From: Gemmobacter denitrificans
GTDB lineage: Bacteria; Pseudomonadota; Alphaproteobacteria; Rhodobacterales; Rhodobacteraceae
Length of the DNA: 64,000 bases
Direction of reading: 5' to 3'
Assembly (NCBI RefSeq): GCF_036964905.1
Contig: NZ_JBALHR010000014.1
Span: forward strand, 1 to 64,000
Shown here in pieces: positions 1-8,416 of the stretch; position 1 is the stretch's first letter; every line of letters begins with the position of its first letter. The position numbers and the translations under genes are program-made. A model generated the notes under the pieces. The model ran no database searches. It was not told where the DNA came from and saw only the letters and a program-made list of their open reading frames with translations.

Positions 1-51
1 ACCTTCCTCTCCGCCGTCGCCCTCGCCGCAACCGTCATCTTCTGGCTTTGA
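1..51 (+). CDS. C-terminal end of a probable IS5-type transposase (partial)
   Basis: The first 51 bases read as the last 16 codons of an open frame plus TGA, ending TFLSAVALAATVIFWL. This short hydrophobic C-terminus resembles the ends of IS5-group transposases common in Alphaproteobacteria. It could instead be the last membrane helix of some other protein. A possible terminal repeat of the element lies just downstream at about 58-75. Everything upstream is outside the window, so no catalytic residue can be checked. The family call is inference from a very short peptide. Confidence 0.4.
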   Translation, partial: TFLSAVALAATVIFWL

Positions 52-55
52 CGAT

Positions 56-75
56 CAATGAGTCTGGACCCTAGC
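56..75. repeat. Possible right terminal repeat of the IS5-type element
   Basis: Immediately after the truncated frame the sequence runs ATGAGTCTGGACCCTAG. The position (a few bases after the stop codon) and the CTAG end fit the outer end of an IS427-group element, whose target duplications are TA. The left end is not in the window, so the inverted match cannot be verified. Confidence 0.3.
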
Positions 76-474
76 CCGCAATGGCTGCGCCTGCAACAAA
101 TCCACATCTGCCCAAAGATCCTGGGCCCGGCCTCGTATTCTGGGATACAGGCCAGCAACAGGGAGTCGCGAGCCGGAATTATCCGAACCAATCGGGAACA
201 GGAAAGGCACGCGTCACGCCGATGCTCCGGAACACTGCACGAGGCGCAGCACGATCCGGGCGCTCTGCTGCCAGTTTTGCTTGTGCAATGAACGGGATCC
301 AGATGCAGTTTGCCAAGGTCCTGGCGAAAATCGTGCCCGCCTCCTGTCATCCGACATTGCGTCACTGAAGGTAGTTCCTTCCGAAAACCCTTGATTGTGG
401 CATTGCCTCAGGCAAACTCAACCTTAGGCGGCAATCCGCCATGGGTATGCCGACAATAACGAATGGGGGAGTAA
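76..474. other. Non-coding stretch upstream of the gad genes
   Basis: About 400 bases with no convincing gene. Short open frames here lack a ribosome-binding site and protein-like composition. The right part must hold the gadB promoter. The only clear structure is the palindrome at 403-415. Confidence 0.5.
403..415. promoter_or_regulatory. Palindrome upstream of gadB (possible operator)
   Basis: TTGCCT-C-AGGCAA is a perfect 6-bp inverted repeat with a one-base centre, about 60 bases before the gadB start. Its position fits an operator. No regulator gene is adjacent, so the binding protein is unknown. Confidence 0.35.
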
Positions 475-1845
475 ATGGATGCCAAAGGCCCGATGTCCCA
501 ATGGGACATGTTCAACACCGAAATCAGTGATGACCATATGCCTGCGACCGGGATGGACGCCCGCGCCGCAAAGGCGATCGTCAACAGCGAAGCATGGACC
601 GATGCCAAGCCGGAGATGAACCTTTCGTCCTTCGTGACCACATTCATGGAACCCGAGGAGATGGAACTCGCCCGCGAGCATATCCTCAAGAACCACATCG
701 ACCATGACATGTATCCGCAACTGTTCGCCATGGAACGGCGGATGGTCAAATGGCTGCACAAGCTGTGGAACGGCCCTGCGGATGTTGAACCCTATGGGGC
801 GGCCACTGTCGGGTCATCCGAGGCCTGCATGCTGGCGGGGCTGGCCCATAAATGGAACTGGCGGCAGGCGCGCGAAGCCGCCGGCAAGGACGCCACGCGC
901 CCCAACATGGTCACTGGCGGCAATGTGCAGATCGTGTGGAAGAAGTTCCTGCGCTACTTTGACGTGGAACCCCGCATTGTTCCGCTGAAACCCGGAAACT
1001 ATCGCCTGACGGCGGAGCATCTGGACAAATATGTCGATGAAAACACCATATGCGTCGTTGCCATTGCCGGGCAGACCTTCACCGGCGAAGATGACGAGAT
1101 TCAGGAAATCCACGATTGGCTGGACGCTTATGAAAAGCGCACCGGCATTTCCATTCCCATGCATATCGATGGGGCTTCCGGCGGCTTTGTAAACCCGTTC
1201 TGCTATCCCGATTACAAATGGGATTTCCGTCTGCCGCGTGTGCAGTCGATCAACGCGTCGGGGCACAAGTTTGGCCTTGTCCCACCGGGCCTTGGCTGGG
1301 TTGTGTTTCGGGAGCGCAAGGTTTTCAACGAAGACCTGATCTTCTATGTCAATTACCTGGGCGGCGAGATGCCGACAGCGACGCTGAACTTTTCGCGCAA
1401 CGCGGCCCAGATTGCGCTGCAGTATTACGGGTTCATCCGCTTGGGTTTCGAAGGCTATCAGCGGATCATGACACGCACGGTGGAGAATTCGCAGTATCTG
1501 CGCACGCTTCTGCTCGACAGCGGATACTTCACCATCATGAACGAAACCCAGCGGATTCCCGTCGTCGCGCTGACGCTGAAGGATGAATACAAGACCTTCA
1601 ACGAATTCGACGTCTCTGCCAAGGTGCGGGAACGGGGCTGGGTTCTGTCGGCCTATGCGATGCCACCCGATGCAGAGCAGGTGAATTCGCTGCGCGTCGT
1701 GGTGCGGCCGCATCTGAACCGCAATGTGTTGAAAGGTCTGGCCCAGGACATCATCGCGGCCTGCGAGTGGCTGGAGCAGCATGGAGGCAATGCCACGCCA
1801 CCCGAACTGCATGCCGCGCATATGGTCACCCCGAGCAAGTGCTGA
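475..1845 (+). CDS. gadB: Glutamate decarboxylase (PLP-dependent)
   Basis: This enzyme converts L-glutamate to GABA and CO2, consuming a cytoplasmic proton; it is the core of glutamate-dependent acid resistance. The 456-residue length is close to E. coli GadB (466). Family hallmarks are the substrate-side HIDGASGGF block (Asp232) and the PLP-lysine motif SGHKFG (Lys265), preceded by SINA. The start is supported by a GGGGGAG sequence a few bases upstream. An AspT-type antiporter gene follows after about 90 bases, replacing the usual GadC partner. The family call is firm; the acid-stress role is inferred from the family and from the transporter neighbour. Confidence 0.95.
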   Translation: MDAKGPMSQWDMFNTEISDDHMPATGMDARAAKAIVNSEAWTDAKPEMNLSSFVTTFMEPEEMELAREHILKNHIDHDMYPQLFAMERRMVKWLHKLWNGPADVEPYGAATVGSSEACMLAGLAHKWNWRQAREAAGKDATRPNMVTGGNVQIVWKKFLRYFDVEPRIVPLKPGNYRLTAEHLDKYVDENTICVVAIAGQTFTGEDDEIQEIHDWLDAYEKRTGISIPMHIDGASGGFVNPFCYPDYKWDFRLPRVQSINASGHKFGLVPPGLGWVVFRERKVFNEDLIFYVNYLGGEMPTATLNFSRNAAQIALQYYGFIRLGFEGYQRIMTRTVENSQYLRTLLLDSGYFTIMNETQRIPVVALTLKDEYKTFNEFDVSAKVRERGWVLSAYAMPPDAEQVNSLRVVVRPHLNRNVLKGLAQDIIAACEWLEQHGGNATPPELHAAHMVTPSKC

Positions 1846-1933
1846 TGCCAATATGATCCCGGCGCGGAACCGGCCGTGATGGCGGTTCCGCGCTGCGATG
1901 CGCCCTGCCCTGCGTTCAGGAGACATGCCCGCC

Positions 1934-3697
1934 ATGCTGACACCCATCACCGACTGGATACTGACGTCTCTGAGGACGCATCCCGAGCTTGCGATCTTCA
2001 TCACACTGGCCATTGGCTATTGGGTCGGGGCGATTAAATTTGGCACCTTTACCCTTGGCGCCGTCACGGGAACGCTGCTGGTCGGCATCGTGATCGGCCA
2101 GATCGGGATTGATGTCTCGCCCCAGATCAAATCGATCTTCTTCATCATGTTCCTTTTTGCCGTCGGATATGGGGTCGGGCCGCAATTCGTGCGCGGCGTC
2201 GCGGCGGATGGATTGCCACAGGCGGTATTTGCCGTTGTGATTTGCCTGATCGTGCTGGCCTGCGTGGTTGGCGGGGCCATGGTGATGGGCTATGGCCCCG
2301 GCCTTGCTGCCGGGCTTCTGGCCGGATCGCAGACCATTTCCGCCTCGATCGGGATCGCAACGGATGCGATGGTGCGTTCTGGTCTTGGCGGCGATCAACT
2401 GATTGCCGAAGAGAACCTGATCCCCGTCGCCTATGCCATCAGCTATATCTTCGGAACAGTGGGAACCGGTTGGATCCTTGCCTTTCTTGGCCCAAAACTT
2501 CTGCGGATCAATCTGGTCGAAGAATGTGCGCGGTATGAACGTGAACATTCGATGGGGGCGCCCGCGGCGGGCATGGGCAGCGCATGGCACCAGCACGAAA
2601 TCCGGGCTTTCCGGATTCCGGCAAAGGGACAGGTGACCGGGCAGACCATCGCCGCCGCAGAATCCGCAGCCAAGGGTGAAAGACTGTTCATCGAAGGGCT
2701 GCGCAAGGGCGGCAAGCTTGTGGCACTGACACCGGACACGGTGCTTGAGGCAGGCGATATCGTGGCTGTATCGGGGCGGCGCGAGGCCTTGGTGGCGCTG
2801 TCAAACCTGACCGAAGAGATCGAGGATCGCGATCTGATCGACATTCCGCTTGAAACGGTGGATGTTCTGGTGACCAACAAGCGCGCAGATGGCGCCACGC
2901 TGATCGACCTTGCAAAAGAACCTTTCGCGCGGGGCGTTTACCTGAACGCGATCCGACGCGGGACAGCGGGCATGGCGGTGCCGATCCTTGCACAAACCCG
3001 GCTTCATCGCGGCGATATCATGCGTATCACCGGAACCAAGACCAATACCGACCGGGTGGTGGCAGCCCTTGGCTATGCCGACCGCCCGACGACCGTGACC
3101 AACATGGTTCTGGTCGGGCTTGGCATCTGTATTGGCGGGTTGATCGGTTCGCTGATCCTGCCGGTGCATGGCGTTCCCATCACGTTGGGTACGGCTGGCG
3201 GCGCATTGATTGCCGGGCTCGTTCTGGGCTGGTATCGGACTGTCAATCCGCGCCTGGGCAATGTGCCTGAATCGACGCTCTGGTTCATGAATTCGGTTGG
3301 TTTGAATGTGTTCATCGCCGTGGTCGGGATCACGGCTGGCCCGACCTTCATCGCAGGTTTGCAACAGGCCGGCATTGGCATCTTTCTGACCGGGATTTTT
3401 GCCACGGCGACACCGATGATCCTTGCCCCGCTGATCGGAAAATATGTCTTTCGCTTTGATCCGGCGATCAATCTGGGCTGTTGTGGTGGCGCGCGCACCT
3501 CAACCGCTTCGGTGGCCATGGTTGGCGATGTCGCGAAAAGCAATGTGCCCATGCTGGGCTATACGGTGCCCTATGCGGTGTCCAATACATTGCTGACACT
3601 ATGGGGGCTGGCCGTCATCCTGCTGATTCAGGCCGGACCGACCGGTGTGCCCCCGGCGCCCCCGGCCCCCGCAGCCGTGACATCTACAGGCCCCTGA
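1934..3697 (+). CDS. AspT/YidE-type antiporter, probable glutamate:GABA exchanger
   Basis: An inner-membrane antiporter of the aspartate:alanine exchanger (AspT) family, about 587 residues. Hydrophobic helical blocks lie at both ends. The centre (roughly residues 200-380) is hydrophilic, with two TrkA-C-like regulatory segments, for example the stretch around LEAGDIVAVSGRR. This two-block layout is typical of AspT/YbjL/YidE. An in-frame ATG lies 36 bases upstream, but AGGAGA at 1918-1923 is spaced about 10 bases from the ATG at 1934, so that start was chosen. Being directly downstream of gadB, it likely exchanges glutamate for GABA. The substrate is inferred from context; AspT itself exchanges aspartate and alanine. 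Confidence 0.85.
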   Translation: MLTPITDWILTSLRTHPELAIFITLAIGYWVGAIKFGTFTLGAVTGTLLVGIVIGQIGIDVSPQIKSIFFIMFLFAVGYGVGPQFVRGVAADGLPQAVFAVVICLIVLACVVGGAMVMGYGPGLAAGLLAGSQTISASIGIATDAMVRSGLGGDQLIAEENLIPVAYAISYIFGTVGTGWILAFLGPKLLRINLVEECARYEREHSMGAPAAGMGSAWHQHEIRAFRIPAKGQVTGQTIAAAESAAKGERLFIEGLRKGGKLVALTPDTVLEAGDIVAVSGRREALVALSNLTEEIEDRDLIDIPLETVDVLVTNKRADGATLIDLAKEPFARGVYLNAIRRGTAGMAVPILAQTRLHRGDIMRITGTKTNTDRVVAALGYADRPTTVTNMVLVGLGICIGGLIGSLILPVHGVPITLGTAGGALIAGLVLGWYRTVNPRLGNVPESTLWFMNSVGLNVFIAVVGITAGPTFIAGLQQAGIGIFLTGIFATATPMILAPLIGKYVFRFDPAINLGCCGGARTSTASVAMVGDVAKSNVPMLGYTVPYAVSNTLLTLWGLAVILLIQAGPTGVPPAPPAPAAVTSTGP

Positions 3698-3709
3698 ATT
3701 CGGGGCTTT
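3690..3709 (+). terminator. Weak intrinsic terminator after the antiporter gene
   Basis: GCCCC (3690-3694) and GGGGC (3702-3706) form a 5-bp stem around a 7-base loop that contains the stop codon, followed by TTT. The stem is short and the T run is poor, so this is tentative. Confidence 0.3.
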
Positions 3710-4329
3710 GACACCGATCGGGTTGCAGTTTTCAGGGTGCCCTGCCGGGACATGGACCCCAGCTTTTCGCCGGGATCAGAATTTGCGGCGGTCATTATCA
3801 TGGCCGGCCGCCGTTTGGCACTTGATCTCGACCAGCGTGGCAGAACGATCCGCAGACAGTGCCGATCGAAGGTGGCCATCCCGGCCTTGCCTTCCATCTG
3901 GCTGGCCCGGAGGGGATTGCATCGTGATCCGCGCATTTCTGCTGGCCTGTATCCTGTACCTGCTTGCGCCTGCGCCTGGGGCGCATGACACCACCCGCAC
4001 AAACCTGCAGTTGCAACGGGACAAGGGCAGCCGCCCCCGCCGCCCCCGCTGCGTTTTCGGCCTGATCCATGGTTTCGGCCGTGGCTAGCCTGCTGGGGCT
4101 GACCCTGCATGACGGTCCGGCCGGAAAGCGGGTTGTTCTAGACACCAGTCAGAACGCAGTTTCAGTCGCAGGGGTGCAACCTTCTGATCTTGGCTGATGC
4201 CACCCCACCATTCGATCCTGTTGTCAACCTGCGTCACAGAGTCACGTAACGGATTGCAAAAATATGCGCAGAGCGCTGTCTTTCGCGCCAGAGTAGACTA
4301 CACTTTGTCGTGAACTTTGGTCGGGGGAC
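3710..4329. other. Intergenic stretch without a firm gene
   Basis: About 620 bases between the antiporter and the outer-membrane protein gene. One short frame from a GTG at 3923 to 4088 has a plausible GGGGA ribosome site and a hydrophobic start (IRAFLLACILYLLAPAPGA) that looks like a signal peptide, but its Arg-rich tail resembles no family I know. It may be a remnant. The promoter for the following gene should lie in the last 200 bases. Confidence 0.4.
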
Positions 4330-6123
4330 ATGATGGTCAGCATCCTGGGGAAAGGCGCGGCAGGAAAGCCAGAACGGCAGATTATGCAATTGCTGCGCAC
4401 AACCGCACTGGTGGCCTGCGCCGCGATGGCCGTGATCGTTTCCGGCGCGGCGGTTTCTGCGCAGGGTGTCAGCGAAGGCTCGCCCTTCGGCAACCTCGAG
4501 ATCGGGGCTGTCACAGTCAGGATCGTGAACCCGAGCGCCGACGCCGCGATCAATTCCCGGGCGGAAGATGCGGTGCGCCGTGCGCTGTCACTGTATCCGG
4601 GCGCGCGTTTTTCGGAACAGGGGATGGATTTCGCGCTTGGCACCGCCCGCCGCGCCGCCGGTGTGGCCAATATCGACTATGACGCCGCGCCGGGCGCCAC
4701 CGGAAATGTTGACCTGACGATCAATGTGACCTTGGCCGACGGCGCGCGGGCGGCGGAAGGGCGCGGCTATGCGCTGACCGGTGACAGCAAGGATTTTCCG
4801 CTGATCTATGATCGCAACGGCACCATGCTGAAGTTCCGGCTGGATGCGCTTGCGCTGTACTACGCGAACAACAACGCATGGTATGGTCGGCCCGACCTGA
4901 TGCTGAACGGCAATCCACTGGTCAATGGTACCCCCTCTGGAAAGGGCTATGACGATTGGGTCGAGGGCTACCTGCATTACGGGCTTTACGGCATCACGCC
5001 GATCCATTCGAACCTGTATCTGTATGGCGGGGTCAGCGCGATCACTGCGGGCTCTTACGGTCAGGAACTTTTCACCGACAAGACCCGGTCCCACACCTTC
5101 TTTGAAGATGCCTATGTCGGAATTGTCGGCGGCAATACCGATGAACAGGGCAACCGGCTGAGCTACAATCTGACGGCAGGTCGGCAGCGGTTCACCCTGG
5201 CCAATGCCTTTCTGATTGCGAACACGGCCGCCAACGGCGAAGAGCGCGCGGCGCTTCAGGCCAATGCGCGCTGGTCATCTGACCTGCTGGTGTTGGGACA
5301 ACTGAGCTATAACGACACCAGGTTCGAAGCCTTCTATGTCGATCCCGACGAATTGCCGACCCTGGACACCAAGACCCGCATCGCCGGGGTGAACCTTGAA
5401 ACCAAACCCTTTGACGGATTCAAGTTCGGCGCCTCTTACCTGACCGTGCCGCAATCGCGTTCAAACTATTTCGGTCCGACGGGCACCATCATCGGCACCC
5501 GCGACGGGTTGGAACTGATCGACGCGCGGTTCACCTATCAGCCCAACCCCTCCAACGTGGCGGGGCCGTTTTTCGGGGGCGAAATCGCGCGGCAGACCAA
5601 TCGCAATTTCGACATGGATGCGCGGGCCGGATGGGTTGAACTGGGCTATAGCCTGCCCCAGGCGAAATGGTCGCCTTCGGTCAGCTACAGGATTTCGTAT
5701 TTCTCGGGTGACGATCCGACGACCTCGACCTATGAACGCTGGGACCCGCTGCTGTCGGGCGGCAATGGCGAGCAATGGGTGCAAGGTGCGAACCACTTCA
5801 AGGTGGTTCAGGATAGCAACGTCATCGCCCACCGGATCCAGGCCCGGCTGAAGGTTGCGCCGCGCGTGGAAATCGTGCCGCAGCTCTGGGCCTTCAAGGC
5901 CGATCAGTTGAACAATATCGGCGGCAATCCGGCGCTGTCGTTCCTGAGCGATCACGACTATGGCTATGAAGCCAACGTGACGGTCAAGTGGTTCAAATCA
6001 AAGAATACCTATGTTCACGGTCACATCGCCTACACGGTTCCCGGTGATGCTGTGAAGTCAGCACTTGGCGGGTCTGCCAAAGACTGGCTGAGTGCGATGG
6101 TCTTTGTGCGTTACGCGTTCTGA
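4330..6123 (+). CDS. Outer-membrane beta-barrel protein (porin/alginate-export-like)
   Basis: A 597-residue exported protein. After a charged N-terminus comes a hydrophobic signal segment ending AVSAQG. A helical or linker region follows (to about residue 160), then a long run of alternating polar and aromatic strands typical of an outer-membrane barrel, ending in the C-terminal Phe (VFVRYAF) recognised by the BAM machinery. Overall it resembles AlgE-like export porins. A GGGGGA sequence is next to the ATGATG at 4330-4335; an inner ATG at 4384 would give a neater signal peptide. Two Tat-type dehydrogenase genes follow after about 30 bases, suggesting a shared envelope function. The substrate is unknown. 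Confidence 0.75.
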   Translation: MMVSILGKGAAGKPERQIMQLLRTTALVACAAMAVIVSGAAVSAQGVSEGSPFGNLEIGAVTVRIVNPSADAAINSRAEDAVRRALSLYPGARFSEQGMDFALGTARRAAGVANIDYDAAPGATGNVDLTINVTLADGARAAEGRGYALTGDSKDFPLIYDRNGTMLKFRLDALALYYANNNAWYGRPDLMLNGNPLVNGTPSGKGYDDWVEGYLHYGLYGITPIHSNLYLYGGVSAITAGSYGQELFTDKTRSHTFFEDAYVGIVGGNTDEQGNRLSYNLTAGRQRFTLANAFLIANTAANGEERAALQANARWSSDLLVLGQLSYNDTRFEAFYVDPDELPTLDTKTRIAGVNLETKPFDGFKFGASYLTVPQSRSNYFGPTGTIIGTRDGLELIDARFTYQPNPSNVAGPFFGGEIARQTNRNFDMDARAGWVELGYSLPQAKWSPSVSYRISYFSGDDPTTSTYERWDPLLSGGNGEQWVQGANHFKVVQDSNVIAHRIQARLKVAPRVEIVPQLWAFKADQLNNIGGNPALSFLSDHDYGYEANVTVKWFKSKNTYVHGHIAYTVPGDAVKSALGGSAKDWLSAMVFVRYAF

Positions 6124-6155
6124 TTCCAAATCACTTCAGTTGAAAGGACTCTGAA

Positions 6156-7244
6156 ATGACTGACGACACCGATAATGCAGAAGGCATCGAACGCCGTGAT
6201 TTTCTGCGGGCCCTGGGCGTTGCTGCTGCGGGCGGCGTCGCCGGAACCGTGGGTGCGACTGCCGCCGAAGCACAAGAGGCGCAGAACGTCGCGCTTGGCT
6301 TTGGCCCCTATGCCGAACCCTGGACCCCGCAGGATGCGGCGATTCCAGGTCGGCAGAATGTGGTGCCGGTTTCGGATGATTATTTCATCCCCGGCCGGTT
6401 CGAGGGCAAGACCATCATCGTCACCGGATCGGCCCGCGGCATGGGCGAGGTTGCCGCACGTCGTCTGGCCCGCGAAGGTGCGAATGTGGTCGGCGTGGAC
6501 ATCCTGGAAGAGCTGGGCGCCAAGGTGATCGACGAAATCAACGCGGCGGGGGGCAAGGCGGTCTTTCTGGGCGGCGATATCGCCGACAATGCCGTCTGCG
6601 AAAAGATGGTGAAACTGGCCGTCGATACCTATGGCGGGCTGGATGGTGCGATCAACAACGCGGGCGTGATGGATGCGCTGCACCCGGATGAACCCATTGA
6701 TTACGTCAACCAGACCCATCGGGTGATGGCCCGGATCGATGAGGCGGGCGATGAATACTGGGATCGCGTGATCAAGGTGAACGTCTATGGCACCTTCTAT
6801 TCCATGCGCCACCAGATCCGCCAGATGATCGCGCAGAACCGCGGCGGGGCCATTGTCAACGTGGCGTCGGTCGCCGGGATTCGCGGCTTTGGCGGTACGG
6901 TTCCCTATGTGTCGTCCAAACATGCGGTTCAGGGCATCACCAAAAGCGCGGCAATCGATTGCGCCCCCTTCGGCATCCGGATCAATTCGGTCGGCATGGG
7001 CACCACGATTACCCCGATGTTCGAACGGGCCTTTGAAATCATCGATCAGCGTCGCGCAACCAATTACGCCGATACCGGCATCGGCCTGTACAAGAGCATG
7101 AGCCTGCTGCAGTTCAGCGATCAGAAGAAACGCGGATCGACCTCGGCCGAACAGGTGGCGATCATGTTGTTCCTGCTGTCGCAGGAGGCATCGAACATCA
7201 CGGGTTCGACCTACAACACCGATGGCGGCTTCACCATTTTCTGA
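6156..7244 (+). CDS. Tat-exported short-chain dehydrogenase/reductase (first of two)
   Basis: A 362-residue classical SDR with an N-terminal extension. Residues 12-18 (ERRDFLR) followed by a hydrophobic Ala/Gly stretch and ATAAEAQE look like a twin-arginine signal. The NAD(P) motif TGSARGMG lies near residue 90 and the active-site pair is Tyr251-x3-Lys255 (YVSSK), with an upstream Ser in NVASVAG. A second, clearly related SDR follows after about 65 bases. Exported SDRs need a cofactor that is not free in the periplasm, so the enzyme presumably folds with bound nucleotide before Tat export. The substrate is unknown; the outer-membrane protein gene directly upstream may belong to the same pathway. 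Confidence 0.85.
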   Translation: MTDDTDNAEGIERRDFLRALGVAAAGGVAGTVGATAAEAQEAQNVALGFGPYAEPWTPQDAAIPGRQNVVPVSDDYFIPGRFEGKTIIVTGSARGMGEVAARRLAREGANVVGVDILEELGAKVIDEINAAGGKAVFLGGDIADNAVCEKMVKLAVDTYGGLDGAINNAGVMDALHPDEPIDYVNQTHRVMARIDEAGDEYWDRVIKVNVYGTFYSMRHQIRQMIAQNRGGAIVNVASVAGIRGFGGTVPYVSSKHAVQGITKSAAIDCAPFGIRINSVGMGTTITPMFERAFEIIDQRRATNYADTGIGLYKSMSLLQFSDQKKRGSTSAEQVAIMLFLLSQEASNITGSTYNTDGGFTIF

Positions 7245-7308
7245 CATGACGCCCGGCTACCGCAACGCGGTGGCCGGGCCCCTTCCCCCTTCACCCGGAG
7301 TGATCGAC

Positions 7309-8322
7309 ATGGAAAGACGCGATGTCCTCAAGGGCATGACACTGGCCGCTGGCACCATCGCCGCAGCGGCCACCATCACCTCTGACGCCGCAGAGGCGCA
7401 GGTGCCGGGTGGCAAGCCGGGGCGCAATGCGCTTGTGCCGATGAAACCGACCGATCCCGACTATCACATTCCGGGCCGTTTCGCAGGCAAGACCTTCATC
7501 GTGACCGGTTCGGCCCGGGGCATGGGTGCCGCTGCGGCGATCCGTCTGGCGCGTGAAGGTGCCAATGTCGTCGGCGTGGACTGGATCAAGGATCTGGGCG
7601 AGGCGACCGATGCGGCCATCCGCGCCGAGGGCGGCCAGAGCGTTTTCGTGTTCGGAGACGTGGCCGAGGCCGCAACGATGGAGGCCGCCGTGCAGGCTGC
7701 CGTGTCGAACTTCGGCGGGCTGGATGGGGCAATCAACAATGCCGGCGTGATGGATGGCGTTCATTCGGGCGAACCGAATGATTATGCTGCACAAAAGCCG
7801 CTGATCTTTGCCCGCATCCATGAAGCCACGCAAGATTACTGGGACAATGTGTTCCGCAGCAATGCGCTTGGCATGTTCCTGTCGATGCGCGCGGAACTGC
7901 GCTATCTGGTCGAACAGGGCAAGGGCGGATCGATCGTGAATGTCGGCTCGATCGCCGGGATGACGGGGCTTGCGGGCAATCCGGCCTATGTGGCCAGCAA
8001 ACATGCGGTCAATGGTCTGACGAAGAACGCCGCCATCGACTATGCGCCCTATGGTATCCGGGTCAATTCGGTGAACATGGCGGCGACCGATACGCCCATG
8101 GTGGCCCGGGCGGGCGCGATGGTCGCAGCGTCGATGAAGGAAAGCACCGGCCCGGCGATGGGGTCGATCAAGACCAACAGCATTCTGGCCTGGACTGACC
8201 CGAACAACCGCCCCGCCACGGTGGCGGAGCAGGTGTCGATGATGCTGTTCCTGCTGTCAGATGAGGCATCGAACTTCACCGGCGCGATCTATGCGACGGA
8301 TGGCGGCTGGACCGGCTATTGA
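7309..8322 (+). CDS. Tat-exported short-chain dehydrogenase/reductase (second of two)
   Basis: A 337-residue SDR that appears to be a tandem duplicate of the gene before it. It has a Tat-like start (MERRDVLKGMTLAAG), a linker with the same PGRFAGKT-type entry, the cofactor motif TGSARGMG, and the catalytic pair Tyr227-x3-Lys231 (YVASK). The ATG at 7309 was chosen because GGAG lies about 10 bases upstream and the signal peptide begins there; an upstream in-frame start would overlap the preceding stop region. The two proteins share matching segments throughout, such as DGAINNAGVMD, but differ around the substrate loop (residues 155-175). Two paralogues may act on different steps or as a complex. 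Confidence 0.85.
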   Translation: MERRDVLKGMTLAAGTIAAAATITSDAAEAQVPGGKPGRNALVPMKPTDPDYHIPGRFAGKTFIVTGSARGMGAAAAIRLAREGANVVGVDWIKDLGEATDAAIRAEGGQSVFVFGDVAEAATMEAAVQAAVSNFGGLDGAINNAGVMDGVHSGEPNDYAAQKPLIFARIHEATQDYWDNVFRSNALGMFLSMRAELRYLVEQGKGGSIVNVGSIAGMTGLAGNPAYVASKHAVNGLTKNAAIDYAPYGIRVNSVNMAATDTPMVARAGAMVAASMKESTGPAMGSIKTNSILAWTDPNNRPATVAEQVSMMLFLLSDEASNFTGAIYATDGGWTGY

Positions 8323-8416
8323 TGCCCAGTTGTCGCCTGCGCCCCAGAGCATCGGTGCGCAGGCGGCGCCCTTCGGGCCAGGGGATTTCCCCGGTCCCCA
8401 CAGCGTGCGTGCCAAG

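Noticed and set aside
814..2013. Long minus-strand open frame opposite the glutamate decarboxylase gene
   Set aside because: Composition is Arg/His-rich with no family pattern, and the plus strand carries an unmistakable enzyme.
3923..4088. Small frame with GTG start and signal-like N-terminus
   Set aside because: A ribosome-like site and hydrophobic start are present, but the rest is Arg/Pro-rich with no family likeness. Not enough to call a gene; mentioned in the intergenic entry.
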